Below, in pieces: positions 1 to 15,131 of a DNA stretch of 24,246 nt. Position numbers and translations under genes: made by a program. Under the pieces are notes generated by a model. That model searched no databases. It was not told the origin of the DNA and saw only the letters and a program-made list of their open reading frames with translations. The DNA is from Planctomycetota bacterium. GTDB lineage: Bacteria > Planctomycetota > B15-G4. The stretch is from contig QNBX01000059.1 in assembly GCA_003644265.1 (NCBI GenBank), positions 1 to 24,246 of the forward strand, written 5' to 3'. The first letter of the stretch is position 1. The number at the start of each line of letters is the position of its first letter.

Positions 1-78
1 CTCGACCCCGTCCTGGACTTCACCAAACGTGGCTTCTTGTCAGCGCACTTTCACACGACCCTGACGCTATGCCGGTAG
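1..78 (+). other. Possible C-terminal tail of a gene cut by the window edge
   Basis: Frame 1 is open from the first base to a TAG at 76-78, giving 25 residues that end in L-T-L-C-R. No motif is recognisable, and 25 open codons in GC-rich DNA is weak evidence, so this may be non-coding. From here to base 318, upstream of the YgfK-like gene, the only other structure seen is the pair of hairpins at 77-111 and a small palindrome at 118-128. Confidence 0.15.
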
Positions 79-111
79 GCCGAAAGGCCTCGCGGACTTC
101 GCAAAGTCTGC
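77..111. other. Two adjacent hairpins upstream of the YgfK-like gene
   Basis: The first hairpin is a 5-bp perfect stem, AGGCC (77-81) with GGCCT (86-90), closed by a GAAA (GNRA-type) tetraloop. One base later an 8-bp stem with a single G-U pair joins 92-99 to 104-111 with a CGCA loop. No T-run follows on either strand, so a standard intrinsic terminator is not supported. It could be the end of an upstream transcript or a structured leader, though the distance to the GTG at 319 is over 200 bp. Function unknown. Confidence 0.4.
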
Positions 112-318
112 AACTGGGAGGTCACCTCATGTGAATCACGCCCGCGCAAGGCGCACAAGGCCGCGGACATGCGCGTGTTCTGACTCAGCTTGGCCGGTGC
201 GCTTCTTCCGCAGCGAACGCCGACCGCGTGCCTCCCGCAAGCGCGCGCCCGCGACGGTTTCCCAAGCGTTGCCCAGCTGACATACTCGCTGCCATGATCC
301 TCGTGGGAGCGCGTCGCC

Positions 319-2474
<2,156 letters not shown>

Positions 2475-2487
<13 letters not shown>

Positions 2488-3410
2488 ATCTCGGGGCGCG
2501 CGTCCCGGGGCAGGTCCCAGCCGGAGCCGTCGCCTCCCGCCAGCGCGCCGAGGTCCAGGTCGGCGATGGCCAGATTCGCGGGCGCGTCCACCGGTGGGAG
2601 CTGCCCATCCGGCCCCGCGAAGTGGCTGGCGCCGAAGAACTCGACGCCCCAGGGCGCCTCGGAACCGAGCCGATTGCTGCCGCCGATGTAGAGGTTGTGC
2701 CGCGCCGCGTCGACAGCGAACTCCAGGTCCCACATGCGACGCGACTTCTCGCCGAAGGTGACGGCCGGGGAGAACACGACCTCGGCGCCGCCAGCGGCCA
2801 AGCTGCGCATGACGCCCTCGAAGTGCCGGTCGTAGCAGATGGCCACGCCGATGCGCCCGACCGATGTCTCGAACACGGGATAGTGCGGGTTGCTGCCGAC
2901 GTTGGCCGACCAATCGCCCAGCTCACCATCGCCGCGCTGATAGTAGAAGGTCTCGTGGAATGCGGCGCGCTCGTTGCTGCCCTCGGGGATGTGCGTCTTG
3001 CGGTAGCGCCCCAGCACCTCGCCCTGCTGATCGATGATCACGGCGGTGTTGAAGCGCCGGCCCGTGAGCGGGTCCAGCTCGTAGATGGGCGCGATCACGA
3101 TCACGCCGTGGGCGGCGGCCGCGTCACGCATGGCGCGCACGCTGGGGCCATCGACGGCGTGCTCGGCCAGGTCGCGCCAGAGCGGGTGCCTGTGCAGACC
3201 GAAGTAGGGACCGGAGAACAGCTCACCCAGGCAGATCACCTGCACGCCGGCGCCAGCGGCGGCCGCGATCAGGTCGGCGTGGTGCTCCAGGTTGGCGTCG
3301 CGCACGTCGTCGAGCCGCCCGGCCAGCTGCTCCACGTCCTGCACCCGCGCGGGCATGTCGGCGTAGGCATTGACGGTCTCGGTCAACGCAGCGCGGATGA
3401 TCCTGGTCAT
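2475..3410 (-). CDS. Carbon-nitrogen hydrolase, beta-ureidopropionase type (copy A)
   Basis: A 311-aa nitrilase-superfamily amidase. The catalytic triad is visible: E63 in GELFSGPYF, K138 in GRYRKTHIP and C192 in VAICYDRHF. The surrounding sequence resembles N-carbamoyl-beta-alanine and N-carbamoylputrescine amidohydrolases, which release CO2 and NH3 from ureido groups. AGGAG lies a few bases before the ATG. It is the last gene of the minus-strand group after the two PLP enzymes, separated from them by a 120-bp gap full of short repeats, and its stop lies inside the end of the YgfK-like gene. A second, clearly different member of the family lies at 11320-12192; this one has an insertion around residues 158-176 (between the catalytic Lys and Cys) that the other lacks. 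Removal of a carbamoyl group from a ureido acid is inferred; the exact substrate cannot be read from sequence. Confidence 0.9.
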
Positions 3411-3421
3411 GGTCAGCTCCT

Positions 3422-3470
3422 GTGTGCGGTGTGCGGTGTGCGGTGTGCGGTGTGCGGTGTGCGGTGTGCG
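3422..3470. repeat. Seven perfect tandem copies of the 7-mer GTGTGCG
   Basis: The 49 bases are exactly seven GTGTGCG units (CGCACAC on the minus strand). They lie between the PLP gene stop (3531) and the ribosome-binding site of hydrolase A (start 3410), so they would be in the 5' leader or spacer of hydrolase A on the minus strand. A 7-bp unit is prone to copy-number slippage. No coding function is seen. Confidence 0.95.
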
Positions 3471-3489
3471 GGCTGCGTCGAGATGCGTG

Positions 3490-3523
3490 GTGCGTCGTGC
3501 GGGTTTCGTCGTGCGTCGTGCGG
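3490..3523. repeat. 13-bp direct repeat GTGCGTCGTGCGG, two copies
   Basis: Exact copies at 3490-3502 and 3511-3523, 21 bp apart, in the same intergenic spacer as the 7-mer array. Units like GTGCGTC recur, so the whole 120-bp spacer appears built by local tandem duplication and drift. Confidence 0.85.
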
Positions 3524-3530
3524 CCGCGGC

Positions 3531-5068
3531 TCAGCGCACGCCTGTGAACAGCAGCAGCGTGCGCTCGTCGGGGGCCACGGTACCGACCCGCCGCATGCCG
3601 ATCAGCCCGGCAAGCCCGGCGCTGCCGGTGGCCGATACGCTCAGCCCGCTCGCGCGCCGCCCCAGCTCATTCGCCTCGGCGATGTCCGCCTCCGAGGCCA
3701 CGACCGGCCAGCCGCCCGTGGCGATCATGACCTGCACCAGCACGAGCCAGTCGTAGGTCTCGTCATCCAGGATGCCCGTGGCGAGGCTCCGCGGCGCGGG
3801 CTCCCAGGCCCACATGTAGCGCTCGCGCTGGCGCGGCGCGGCCGCCAGCACCGCCTCGACGCTGCCCGCGGCTGCTGGCGAGGCGAGCCAGCCCGCCCAC
3901 GCGTCGGCGGGCGCGTCGGCGTCGGGAGCCGCTCCGCGCGCGTGCCCCGCGACGTCCTGTGCGACCTGTCGCCAGGCGCGCTCGAGCGGGTGGCCTCCCT
4001 CGGTCTGCACGCAGTGCAAGCGCGGCAGGCGCGGCAGCGCGCCCAGTCGTCGCGCCTCGTCCAGGCCCTGCACGACGGCGCTGGCCAGGGCGCCGCCGCC
4101 CACCTGGATCAGCAGTCGGTCCGCGGCCCGGCCGTCGAGCTGCGCAGCCAGCTCCCAGCCCAGGGTCTGCCCGCCCTCGATGGTCAGGCCGTTCTCGCTG
4201 CCCTGGCAGGTGAAGGGCACGGCGCCGGCCAGCACGGCGCGGCGGAAGGCGTGGGTGACGGGGTCGCCCGGCGGATCGTCATCCCGGCGCGGGCAGGCGT
4301 GGGTCTGCGCGCCGAGCGCATGCAGCGCGTGCACCACCGACTCGTCGGCCCAGGTAGGGATGAAGACGCTGAGCCGACGCCGCAGCGCCCGCGCCAGCAC
4401 GGCTGCGGCCAAGGCCGCGTTGCCGCAGCTGGCGATGGCCAGCTCGTCGGCGCGCGGCGTGGCCAGCGCGCGCTCGCTCAGCTCGAGGAACAGCGCGAGA
4501 CCCATCAGGTGCCTGGCCTTGTGCGAGCCGGCCACGTTGCCCGTCTCGTCCTTGATCAGCAGCGCGCCCGGCGCCATGCCGAGCGCGGCGCCCAGCTCGT
4601 CTGCGGGTCGCAGCGGCGTCTGCGCGAAGCCGCGGCCCGGTGCGCCGACGCCAAACGCCGCCGCCAGCTCGTCGTCCGCCGCGGCCACCCGCGCGTCCAG
4701 ATCGCGCACCAGCGCCACGTAGTCCGCGTCGGCCAGGCCGTGCCTGCGCGCCAGGCGCCATGAGTGCAGCAACGTGCGATAGCGAATGAAGGGGTTGGGG
4801 GCATCGCCAGCGCCTGAGTCCAGCTGCTCGCCCCGACTCGCGCCCGCACCTGCGTCTGCGTCTGCGTCTGCGTGCTCGCCCCGACTCGCGCCTGCTCCCA
4901 CGCCCTCAGTCGCGCCGGGGAACGTCGTGCCACGCAGATCCAGCTCGCGACGCACGACGTGATCGACCAGTTGCAGCTCATCCGCGCGCGGGCAGCGGAA
5001 GGGGCGCGGCTCGCGCTCGTCGATCAAGGCGCCGCAGCCGGCACACACCAGGCGGCTGTCGCTGACGC

Positions 5069-5072
<4 letters not shown>
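3531..5072 (-). CDS. Threonine-synthase-like PLP-dependent enzyme (fold type II), PLP1
   Basis: The protein is 513 aa. The ATG (5072-5070) overlaps the stop of the upstream PLP2 gene as ATGA, implying translational coupling. The N-terminus has a half zinc ribbon (C10-x2-C13, then a lone CP near residue 27) like that of threonine synthases. The PLP lysine is K185 in the motif AGSHKARHL, and later glycine-rich stretches ([19 protein letters not shown]) fit the cofactor phosphate-binding loops. Residues of about 60-90 are low complexity with an in-frame duplicated block and are probably a disordered linker. Fold-type II PLP enzymes include threonine synthase, diaminopropionate ammonia-lyase and cysteate synthase. 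Beside ureidopropionases and YgfK/SsnA/XdhD homologues, a lyase acting on an amino acid from ring breakdown is more likely than threonine synthesis. That is inference. Confidence 0.8.
4825..4892. repeat. In-frame 20-bp direct repeat inside the PLP1 gene
   Basis: The 20-mer starting TGCTCGCCCC occurs exactly at 4825-4844 and 4873-4892, 48 bp (16 codons) apart, with TCTGCG hexamers between. On the minus strand it encodes GASRGE twice, flanking an ADADADA stretch. The frame is kept, so this is a recent expansion of a linker between the N-terminal zinc-ribbon-like segment and the catalytic domain. Confidence 0.9.
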
Positions 5073-6594
<1,522 letters not shown>

Positions 6595-6796
6595 GGCAAC
6601 ACCGTCATTCAGGGGAGGGAGGCGAGAGTGTGCCCGATTGGGCCGCCGCCTGCACGGAGGAAGGGCGTCGCCGAGGGGCCGGACGCGGGGGGCCGGTGGT
6701 GCCTCGGGGACGCGCTCGTTACCAGCTCGTGACACGGCTCCCGGCCCGGCTTGCGGCATCATGGCAGCCTTGCCCACCTCCCTCGAGATCCGCTCC
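6595..6796. other. Divergent intergenic region between PLP2 and the cytochrome gene
   Basis: This 202-bp stretch separates the starts of two divergent genes, so it should hold promoters for both the PLP2-PLP1 group (minus) and the cytochrome gene (plus). No convincing -35/-10 pair or operator palindrome was found by eye. Confidence 0.4.
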
Positions 6797-7291
6797 ATGT
6801 CCGTCACCCGTCAGCTCGTTGCAGCCTTGGCCTCGATCGCTCTCTTCAGCGCCCTCTGGATCTCGAGCGCGCAGCTCGCGACGCCCGGCGCCGCGTCACC
6901 CACCGGCCTGGCGCCAGCCGCGGCACAGGAGCAGGGCGGGTCCCCGGACGCGGCCGAGGTGCCGCCGTTCAAGCCGGTCGCCCGCGTGTCGAGCCTCATG
7001 GCGGGCATCGGATCGGCGTTCGGCTCCATGCGCGAGGTCTTCCCGCTGCCCGGGGACGAGCACCGGCTCGACAGGATCGTGGCGTGGTCGGAGGTCATCG
7101 CCGAGCTCTCGAACGTGCACATGAGGCATCGCCGCAAGCCGGACTACCTCGAGATGGCCGCCGACACGCGCTCGATCGCGCTCGAGCTGGCGCGCGCCGC
7201 ACGCGCCGACATGCCGGACGAGGCCCAACTCGCGACGCTGTTCGAGACCCTCGACAACTCCTGCAGCACGTGCCACGACGCCGACCACTAG
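6797..7291 (+). CDS. Secreted cytochrome c'-like protein with one C-terminal haem site
   Basis: A 164-aa protein with an N-terminal signal peptide (basic start, then a hydrophobic run to about residue 28) and a single CxxCH motif, C156-S-T-C159-H160, only four residues from the end. A helical body followed by a C-terminal C-x-x-C-H-D is the layout of cytochrome c' (four-helix bundle). It would act outside the cytoplasmic membrane as an electron carrier or small-gas-binding haem protein. The ATG at 6797 gives the best signal peptide; an in-frame ATG at 6761 is possible, and neither has a strong ribosome-binding site. It stands alone on the plus strand among minus-strand catabolic genes. A link to the molybdenum enzyme is unproven, since that enzyme appears cytosolic. 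Confidence 0.75.
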   Translation: MSVTRQLVAALASIALFSALWISSAQLATPGAASPTGLAPAAAQEQGGSPDAAEVPPFKPVARVSSLMAGIGSAFGSMREVFPLPGDEHRLDRIVAWSEVIAELSNVHMRHRRKPDYLEMAADTRSIALELARAARADMPDEAQLATLFETLDNSCSTCHDADH

Positions 7292-7370
7292 TTGGAGGCG
7301 GACGCACCAACGGCGGCGTGACGGCCTGCTGCTCCTGCACGGCGCTCGGGAGCATCAAGCAGCGCCGCGC

Positions 7371-11044
<3,674 letters not shown>

Positions 11045-11319
11045 GGCTCGCGTTCCCGGAGAAGTGCGTCGCGCGCATCGCGGCGGGCCGGGAGTGTAAC
11101 CGGCGGCGGACGCCGGACACGCCCTCGTCGCAGCCCGTCTCAGCGCAGCGCCGGGTCGCTGGGCTGTAGGCGTGCGTGTTGCGCTGTCGCCGGGCTGCAA
11201 GGCCGCTGGGTCGGTAGGCTGCAGGGTCGGCGGGATGCAGGCACTCCACGACGCCGGGTCGGAGAGTGTCCAGAGCCGGAGCGCGCGGCTACCATCCCAG
11301 CCAACCCAGGAGCGACGCC
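11045..11319. other. Divergent intergenic region with degenerate short repeats
   Basis: A 275-bp region between the divergent starts of xdhD (minus) and hydrolase B (plus). The half nearest hydrolase B (about 11158-11250) contains loosely repeated units around GGCTGCA and GGGTCGG, reminiscent in style of the repeat-filled spacer at 3422-3523. It should hold promoters for both genes, but no clear box was identified. Confidence 0.35.
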
Positions 11320-12192
11320 GTGTCACGAATCGTCAAGGGCGGACTGATCCAGTGCGCCAACCCCATCAACGATGAGACCACCCCCATCGCCGAGGTGCAG
11401 GCCGCGGCGTACGAGAAGCACCTGCCCTTGATCGAGCAGGCCGGCGAGGCGGGAGTGCAGATCCTGTGCCTGCAGGAGATCTTCAACGGCCCCTACTTCT
11501 GCCCCAGCCAGGACCCGCGCTGGCACGACGGCGCCGAGTCCGTGCCCGGCCCCACCGTGGAAGCCCTCGCGCCCTACGCAGCCAAGTACCAGATGGTGAT
11601 GATCGTGCCGGTCTACGAGCGCGAGCTGGCGGGCGTCTACTACAACACCGCCGCCGTGATCGACGCCGACGGCACCTACCTGGGCAAGTACCGCAAGAAC
11701 CACATCCCCCACACGAGCGGCTTCTGGGAGAAGTTCTTCTTCAAGCCGGGCAACCTGGGCTACCCCGTATTCGACACGGCCTACGCCAAGGTCGGCGTCT
11801 ACATCTGCTACGACCGGCACTTCCCGGAGGGCGCGCGGTTGCTCGGTCTGAACGGCGCCGAGATCGTGTTCAACCCGTCGGCGACGGTGGCGAGCCACTC
11901 CCAGTACCTGTGGAAGCTGGAGCAGCCGGCGCACGCCGTGGCCAACGGCTTCTTCATGGGCTGCAACAACCGCGTGGGCACCGAGCCACCCTGGAACATC
12001 GGGCGCTTCTACGGCAACAGCTACTTCGTCGACCCGCGCGGCGTCATCCTGGCCGAGGCCAGCGAGGACAAGGACGAGCTGGTGGTGGCCGACATGGACC
12101 TCGACCTGATCGAGGAGGTGCGCCGCACCTGGCAGTTCTATCGCGACCGCCGGCCCGAGACCTACGACGACATGTGCGAGCTGCTGCCCTGA
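11320..12192 (+). CDS. Carbon-nitrogen hydrolase, beta-ureidopropionase type (copy B)
   Basis: A 290-aa nitrilase-superfamily protein with triad E53 (LQEIFNGPYF), K126 (GKYRKNHIP) and C163 (VYICYDRHF). The GTG start at 11320 has AGGAG at 11308-11312, seven bases away. The sequence is closer than copy A to canonical beta-ureidopropionase / N-carbamoyl-beta-alanine amidohydrolase (EIFNGPYF, HIPHTSGFWEKFFFKPGN). It would release NH3 and CO2 from a ureido acid in the cytosol. It is transcribed divergently from xdhD and ends 25 bp before the convergent sulfatase-fold gene. With copy A the cluster has two enzymes of the same chemistry, as would suit a substrate with two ureido groups or two successive carbamoyl removals. 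That is inference. Confidence 0.92.
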   Translation: MSRIVKGGLIQCANPINDETTPIAEVQAAAYEKHLPLIEQAGEAGVQILCLQEIFNGPYFCPSQDPRWHDGAESVPGPTVEALAPYAAKYQMVMIVPVYERELAGVYYNTAAVIDADGTYLGKYRKNHIPHTSGFWEKFFFKPGNLGYPVFDTAYAKVGVYICYDRHFPEGARLLGLNGAEIVFNPSATVASHSQYLWKLEQPAHAVANGFFMGCNNRVGTEPPWNIGRFYGNSYFVDPRGVILAEASEDKDELVVADMDLDLIEEVRRTWQFYRDRRPETYDDMCELLP

Positions 12193-12217
12193 GGCGAACC
12201 GCCGCGCGCGCAGCTGC

Positions 12218-14077
12218 TCAGCGCACGTATCCCAGCTCCCGCAGGCGCTCGAGGCGCTCGTCGTCGGAGGCGCCTGGGTCGACGCCGGGCAGCAGCGGCT
12301 CGAAGCCGACGCGGCGCAGCAGCAGGCAGCCGTCGCCGACGGGGGCCAGGCTCATGCGGAAGACGCCGTCGCGGATCTGCACCTCGCCCAGGGACACATC
12401 CGTGCCGCGCAGCTCACCATCGACCGAGAAGGCGCCGCCATCCAGCGCGTGTTCTGCCGCGACCCCGGCATCGCCCCCGGTTCCCGACACGCCCAACCTG
12501 ACCAGGCCCTGGCCCACGACGTTGAGCGTCACGCGATAGGGACCGGCGGGAATGGCGATGCCCATCTTGAGCGGCGGCGCGCCCTGCGTCGCCAGCAGCC
12601 AGTTGTCGATGGTGCGCCGGCACAGCATCCAGCCGCCGCCCGGCTCCTCGCAGGCCGTGGCCAGGCGCTGCGGAGCCACGGCCGCCGGGAGCGCGGCGAA
12701 GATCATGTCGCGCGGAGCGATGGCGAAGGCCAGCTTCGGCTGGACGTTGGAGACCGACTCGACGAAGCGCCGGTAGGGCCGCTCGAGCCGGTCGCGATAG
12801 ACCTCCAACAGGGCCTCGACCTGGGCCGGGTGTGAGTCGGCCACGTCCTGCAGCTCGTGCGGGTCAGCGCGCAGATCGAAGTACGACAGACCCTGCGGCG
12901 TCGTCCCGTCGCTCAGCGTCTGCTCGTCGCCCTTGCCGAGCAGCAGCTTGCCGTCGCGGCCGCGCACGCCCCGCTCAAAGAAGGCGTACTCGGCCTCGCG
13001 CTGCAGGGCCGGGTGTTCACTCAGCAGGTCGATGCCGTCCAGCGCCTTGCCAGACGGCAGATCGACGTCCAGCACGCGCAGCAGCGTGGGCATGACGTCG
13101 ACGAGGTCGGTGAGCGCGTCGGAGCGCTGGGGCTGCACCTCGCCCGGCGAGAACACGATCAGGGGGATGTGGGCCACGGCGTCGTACCAGGCACCGCCGT
13201 GGGCGAAGCGGCCCGGCACCTCCATCAGGTGTTCGCCGTGGTCGGCGGTCACGACGATGGACGTAGCCTCGAGCCGCCCCGCGGCGTCCAGCGCGTCCAC
13301 GAGGCGCCCGATCTCGCGGTCGGTGGCCGCCAGGCTGCCGTCGTACAACGCGTCCAGGTAGTCGCGCTCGTCGGGCGTCAGCGGGGTGTCGGTGTCGCGG
13401 GGCCGCCCGGCCGCGCTGAAGCGTTCAACAGGCGCGGGCCGGTCGCCGAAGAAGCGCGCCGCGTCGGGACCGAACTCGTGCGGGAAGTGCGTGTCCATGA
13501 CGTGCAGGTACAGCAGGGCGTCGCGGTCGGCATGGCGACCGATCCAGTCCAACGCGGCGTCCACGACCTGAGCGGCGTCGGCGCTGACGTGGCCCTCGTC
13601 CAGCGCCGCGGGGAGCTCGACCAGCTCATCGAACTCCTGCACGAAGCGGGTCTCGTCGCGCAGCCAGACATGGGCCGAGATGGCCGCCGTGCGGAACCCG
13701 TCCGCGGACACGGCGGCGGGCAGGGAGACGCTGGCGTCATCCCAGCGCCGAAACAGGTTGCCGGGCTCGGTCAGGGGCACGGCCGAGCTGGCCGGAAAGA
13801 CAGGTAGGGCGAAGTAGCGCGAGTAGAGCAGCGTGGGCAGGGCGGCGCGGGTGGTCGTGCCCTGGCTGAAGTGCCGCAGGAAGACCGCGCCGCGCTGCGC
13901 CAGAGCGTCCATGTGCGGCGTGGTCTGCCGCTCGTAGCCGTAGCACGAGAAGCGGTCGGCCCGGGCGGCGTCCAGCAGGATCACGATGGCCAGCCGCGGC
14001 GGAGGCGGCGGCGGGCCGCAGGCGGCCAGCGCAACGACCAGGGAGAGCAAAGCGGTGAGCGAAGTGAGGCGGATCAT
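12218..14077 (-). CDS. Sulfatase-fold lipoprotein lacking the CxPSR motif
   Basis: A 619-aa protein with a lipoprotein signal ending at C20 (lipobox L-A-A-C), then a proline run and a sulfatase/alkaline-phosphatase-superfamily domain. Metal-site segments are visible: D36 in LLDAARADRFSCYGY and D279-H280-G281-E282, followed by FAHGG. Where sulfatases carry C/S-x-P-S-R, the precursor of the formylglycine nucleophile, this protein has G73-T-T-T-R77 followed by AALPTLL. It should therefore not be a formylglycine sulfatase. A threonine nucleophile, as in some phosphoglycerol/phosphoethanolamine transferase relatives, or loss of activity are both possible. The C-terminal 180 residues or so are an extra domain not recognised. 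The location would be a membrane-anchored extracytoplasmic lipoprotein. It is convergent with hydrolase B and does not appear to belong to the catabolic set. Confidence 0.8.
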   Translation of the reverse strand: MIRLTSLTALLSLVVALAACGPPPPPPRLAIVILLDAARADRFSCYGYERQTTPHMDALAQRGAVFLRHFSQGTTTRAALPTLLYSRYFALPVFPASSAVPLTEPGNLFRRWDDASVSLPAAVSADGFRTAAISAHVWLRDETRFVQEFDELVELPAALDEGHVSADAAQVVDAALDWIGRHADRDALLYLHVMDTHFPHEFGPDAARFFGDRPAPVERFSAAGRPRDTDTPLTPDERDYLDALYDGSLAATDREIGRLVDALDAAGRLEATSIVVTADHGEHLMEVPGRFAHGGAWYDAVAHIPLIVFSPGEVQPQRSDALTDLVDVMPTLLRVLDVDLPSGKALDGIDLLSEHPALQREAEYAFFERGVRGRDGKLLLGKGDEQTLSDGTTPQGLSYFDLRADPHELQDVADSHPAQVEALLEVYRDRLERPYRRFVESVSNVQPKLAFAIAPRDMIFAALPAAVAPQRLATACEEPGGGWMLCRRTIDNWLLATQGAPPLKMGIAIPAGPYRVTLNVVGQGLVRLGVSGTGGDAGVAAEHALDGGAFSVDGELRGTDVSLGEVQIRDGVFRMSLAPVGDGCLLLRRVGFEPLLPGVDPGASDDERLERLRELGYVR

Positions 14078-14207
14078 GGGCAGCGCGCCATCATGCCGTC
14101 TGCGGTGAGACGGTCACCAGCACGGGCGCCGGCGTCAAGCGCTGGGCCTCGCCGCGCGCACCGGCGCGAGGGGACCACAACACGCGCAGCACGCCAGGGA
14201 GGACCAC

Positions 14208-14675
14208 ATGGCCAGCTCCACTCCTCGTGAGCCGGACGACGCCGCAGCGACCTCGGGCGCGACGTGGCCATGAAGGTGCTGCTTGAGAAGCACGCCGACA
14301 ACCCGACCATCGTGCAGCGCTTCGTAGAGGAGGCGCAGATCGGCGGGCAGCTCCAACATCCGGGCATCGTGCCGGTGCATGGGCTGGGGCTGCTGGCCGA
14401 CGAGCGGCCGTACTTCACCATGAAGCTCGTGAAGGGGCGCACGCTGGCGGCGCCGCTCGCGGACCGCGAGGACACGCGCGCGGAACACCACCGCTTCCTG
14501 ACCATCTTCGAGCAGATCTGCCAGACCCTGGCGAACGCCCACGCGCGACGGGTCATCCACCGCGACCTGAAGCCGCCAACATCATGGTGGGCGCGTTCGG
14601 CGAGGTGCAGGTGGTGGACTGGGGCCTGGCCAAGGTGCTGCAGGAAGGCGACGTGCGCGACGAGGACCCGAAGTT
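14208..14675 (+). pseudogene. Wrecked Ser/Thr protein kinase gene
   Basis: A good start remains: AGGGAGG at 14196-14202, then ATG at 14208. After about 14 codons (MASSTPREPDD...) the frame runs to a stop, while the kinase frame resumes at 14249 as DLGRDVAMKVLLEKH. So the glycine-rich ATP-binding loop is gone and the frame is shifted. The body then reads well (RFVEEAQIGGQLQHPGIVPV, YFTMKLVKG) to VIHRDLKP. There a base is missing near 14578, and the sequence goes on in another frame as NIMVGAFGEVQVVDWGLAKVL, where DWG replaces DFG. It stops abruptly after DEDPKL where a foreign inverted FG-GAP gene fragment begins. Missing N-lobe, two frameshifts and no C-lobe make this clearly non-functional. 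The motifs are those of PknB-like kinases common in planctomycetes. Confidence 0.88.
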
Positions 14676-15010
14676 GATGGCGCCCGGATCGGGAATCCAG
14701 CACTGGAAGATGACCGGAACGCCGGGCGGGACGCCGCCCTTGAAGGGAGCGTTCAGCGGGCTACCGAGCCCACGAACCACGCCAGCGCGTTGGTCAGCGC
14801 GTTGGTCAGCAATACCGCCACGAACTGGCCCGGCACGAACTGCCCCTGCCCTTCGAGCAGCGTGGCGACTCCAAGGGACACAAGCAGGCGAGACGTGGCG
14901 ACGCCGCGGCGAAAGCTGCACAGCATGGGGCGACCCCATCTAGCTGTACCCAGGGCCCTCGAAGAGGGGTTCAGGATACCGCGGTCCCGGGCCTACGGGG
15001 GATCCGGGCC
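14676..15010 (-). pseudogene. Collapsed copy of an FG-GAP gene with its upstream region
   Basis: On the minus strand this stretch matches three separated parts of the 18294-20003 gene, in the same order. Bases 14676-14737 match the C-terminus (VPVIFQCWIPDPGAI) near 18339-18400. About 90 bp is then lost, and 14735-14864 matches about 18490-18626. About 1.3 kb, all the FG-GAP repeats, is then lost, and 14864-14926 matches the signal-peptide end. Finally 14966-15010 matches 20066-20110 upstream of the start, with 38 of 45 bases identical by my count. It is a decayed inverted paralogue that retains both ends and its upstream block. It abuts, and probably helped destroy, the kinase gene. Confidence 0.85.
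14784..14807. repeat. 12-bp tandem duplication inside the FG-GAP relic
   Basis: AGCGCGTTGGTC occurs twice back to back (14784-14795 and 14796-14807). The intact paralogue at 18540-18570 has only one recognisable copy, so the duplication arose in the relic or replaced nearby sequence there. Confidence 0.85.
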
Positions 15011-15131
15011 ACCCGGTCCGCGAGCGCAGCCGGGCCGCCGAGAGTCGACGCCCGCGAGGGGCCGGCTCGCCAACCGGCCTGCGTGACCCGCCGCGAGTCC
15101 GCGCAGCCCAGATCTCAAGCCCGGCGAGCGC

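Noticed and set aside
129..134. A gene start at the ATG after the GGGAGG-like sequence near 116-121
   Set aside because: The ATG is immediately followed by TGA, so no protein is encoded.
3422..3523. CRISPR array or phage attachment site
   Set aside because: Units are 7 and 13 bp without spacers of even length, which is a simple tandem repeat and not an array.
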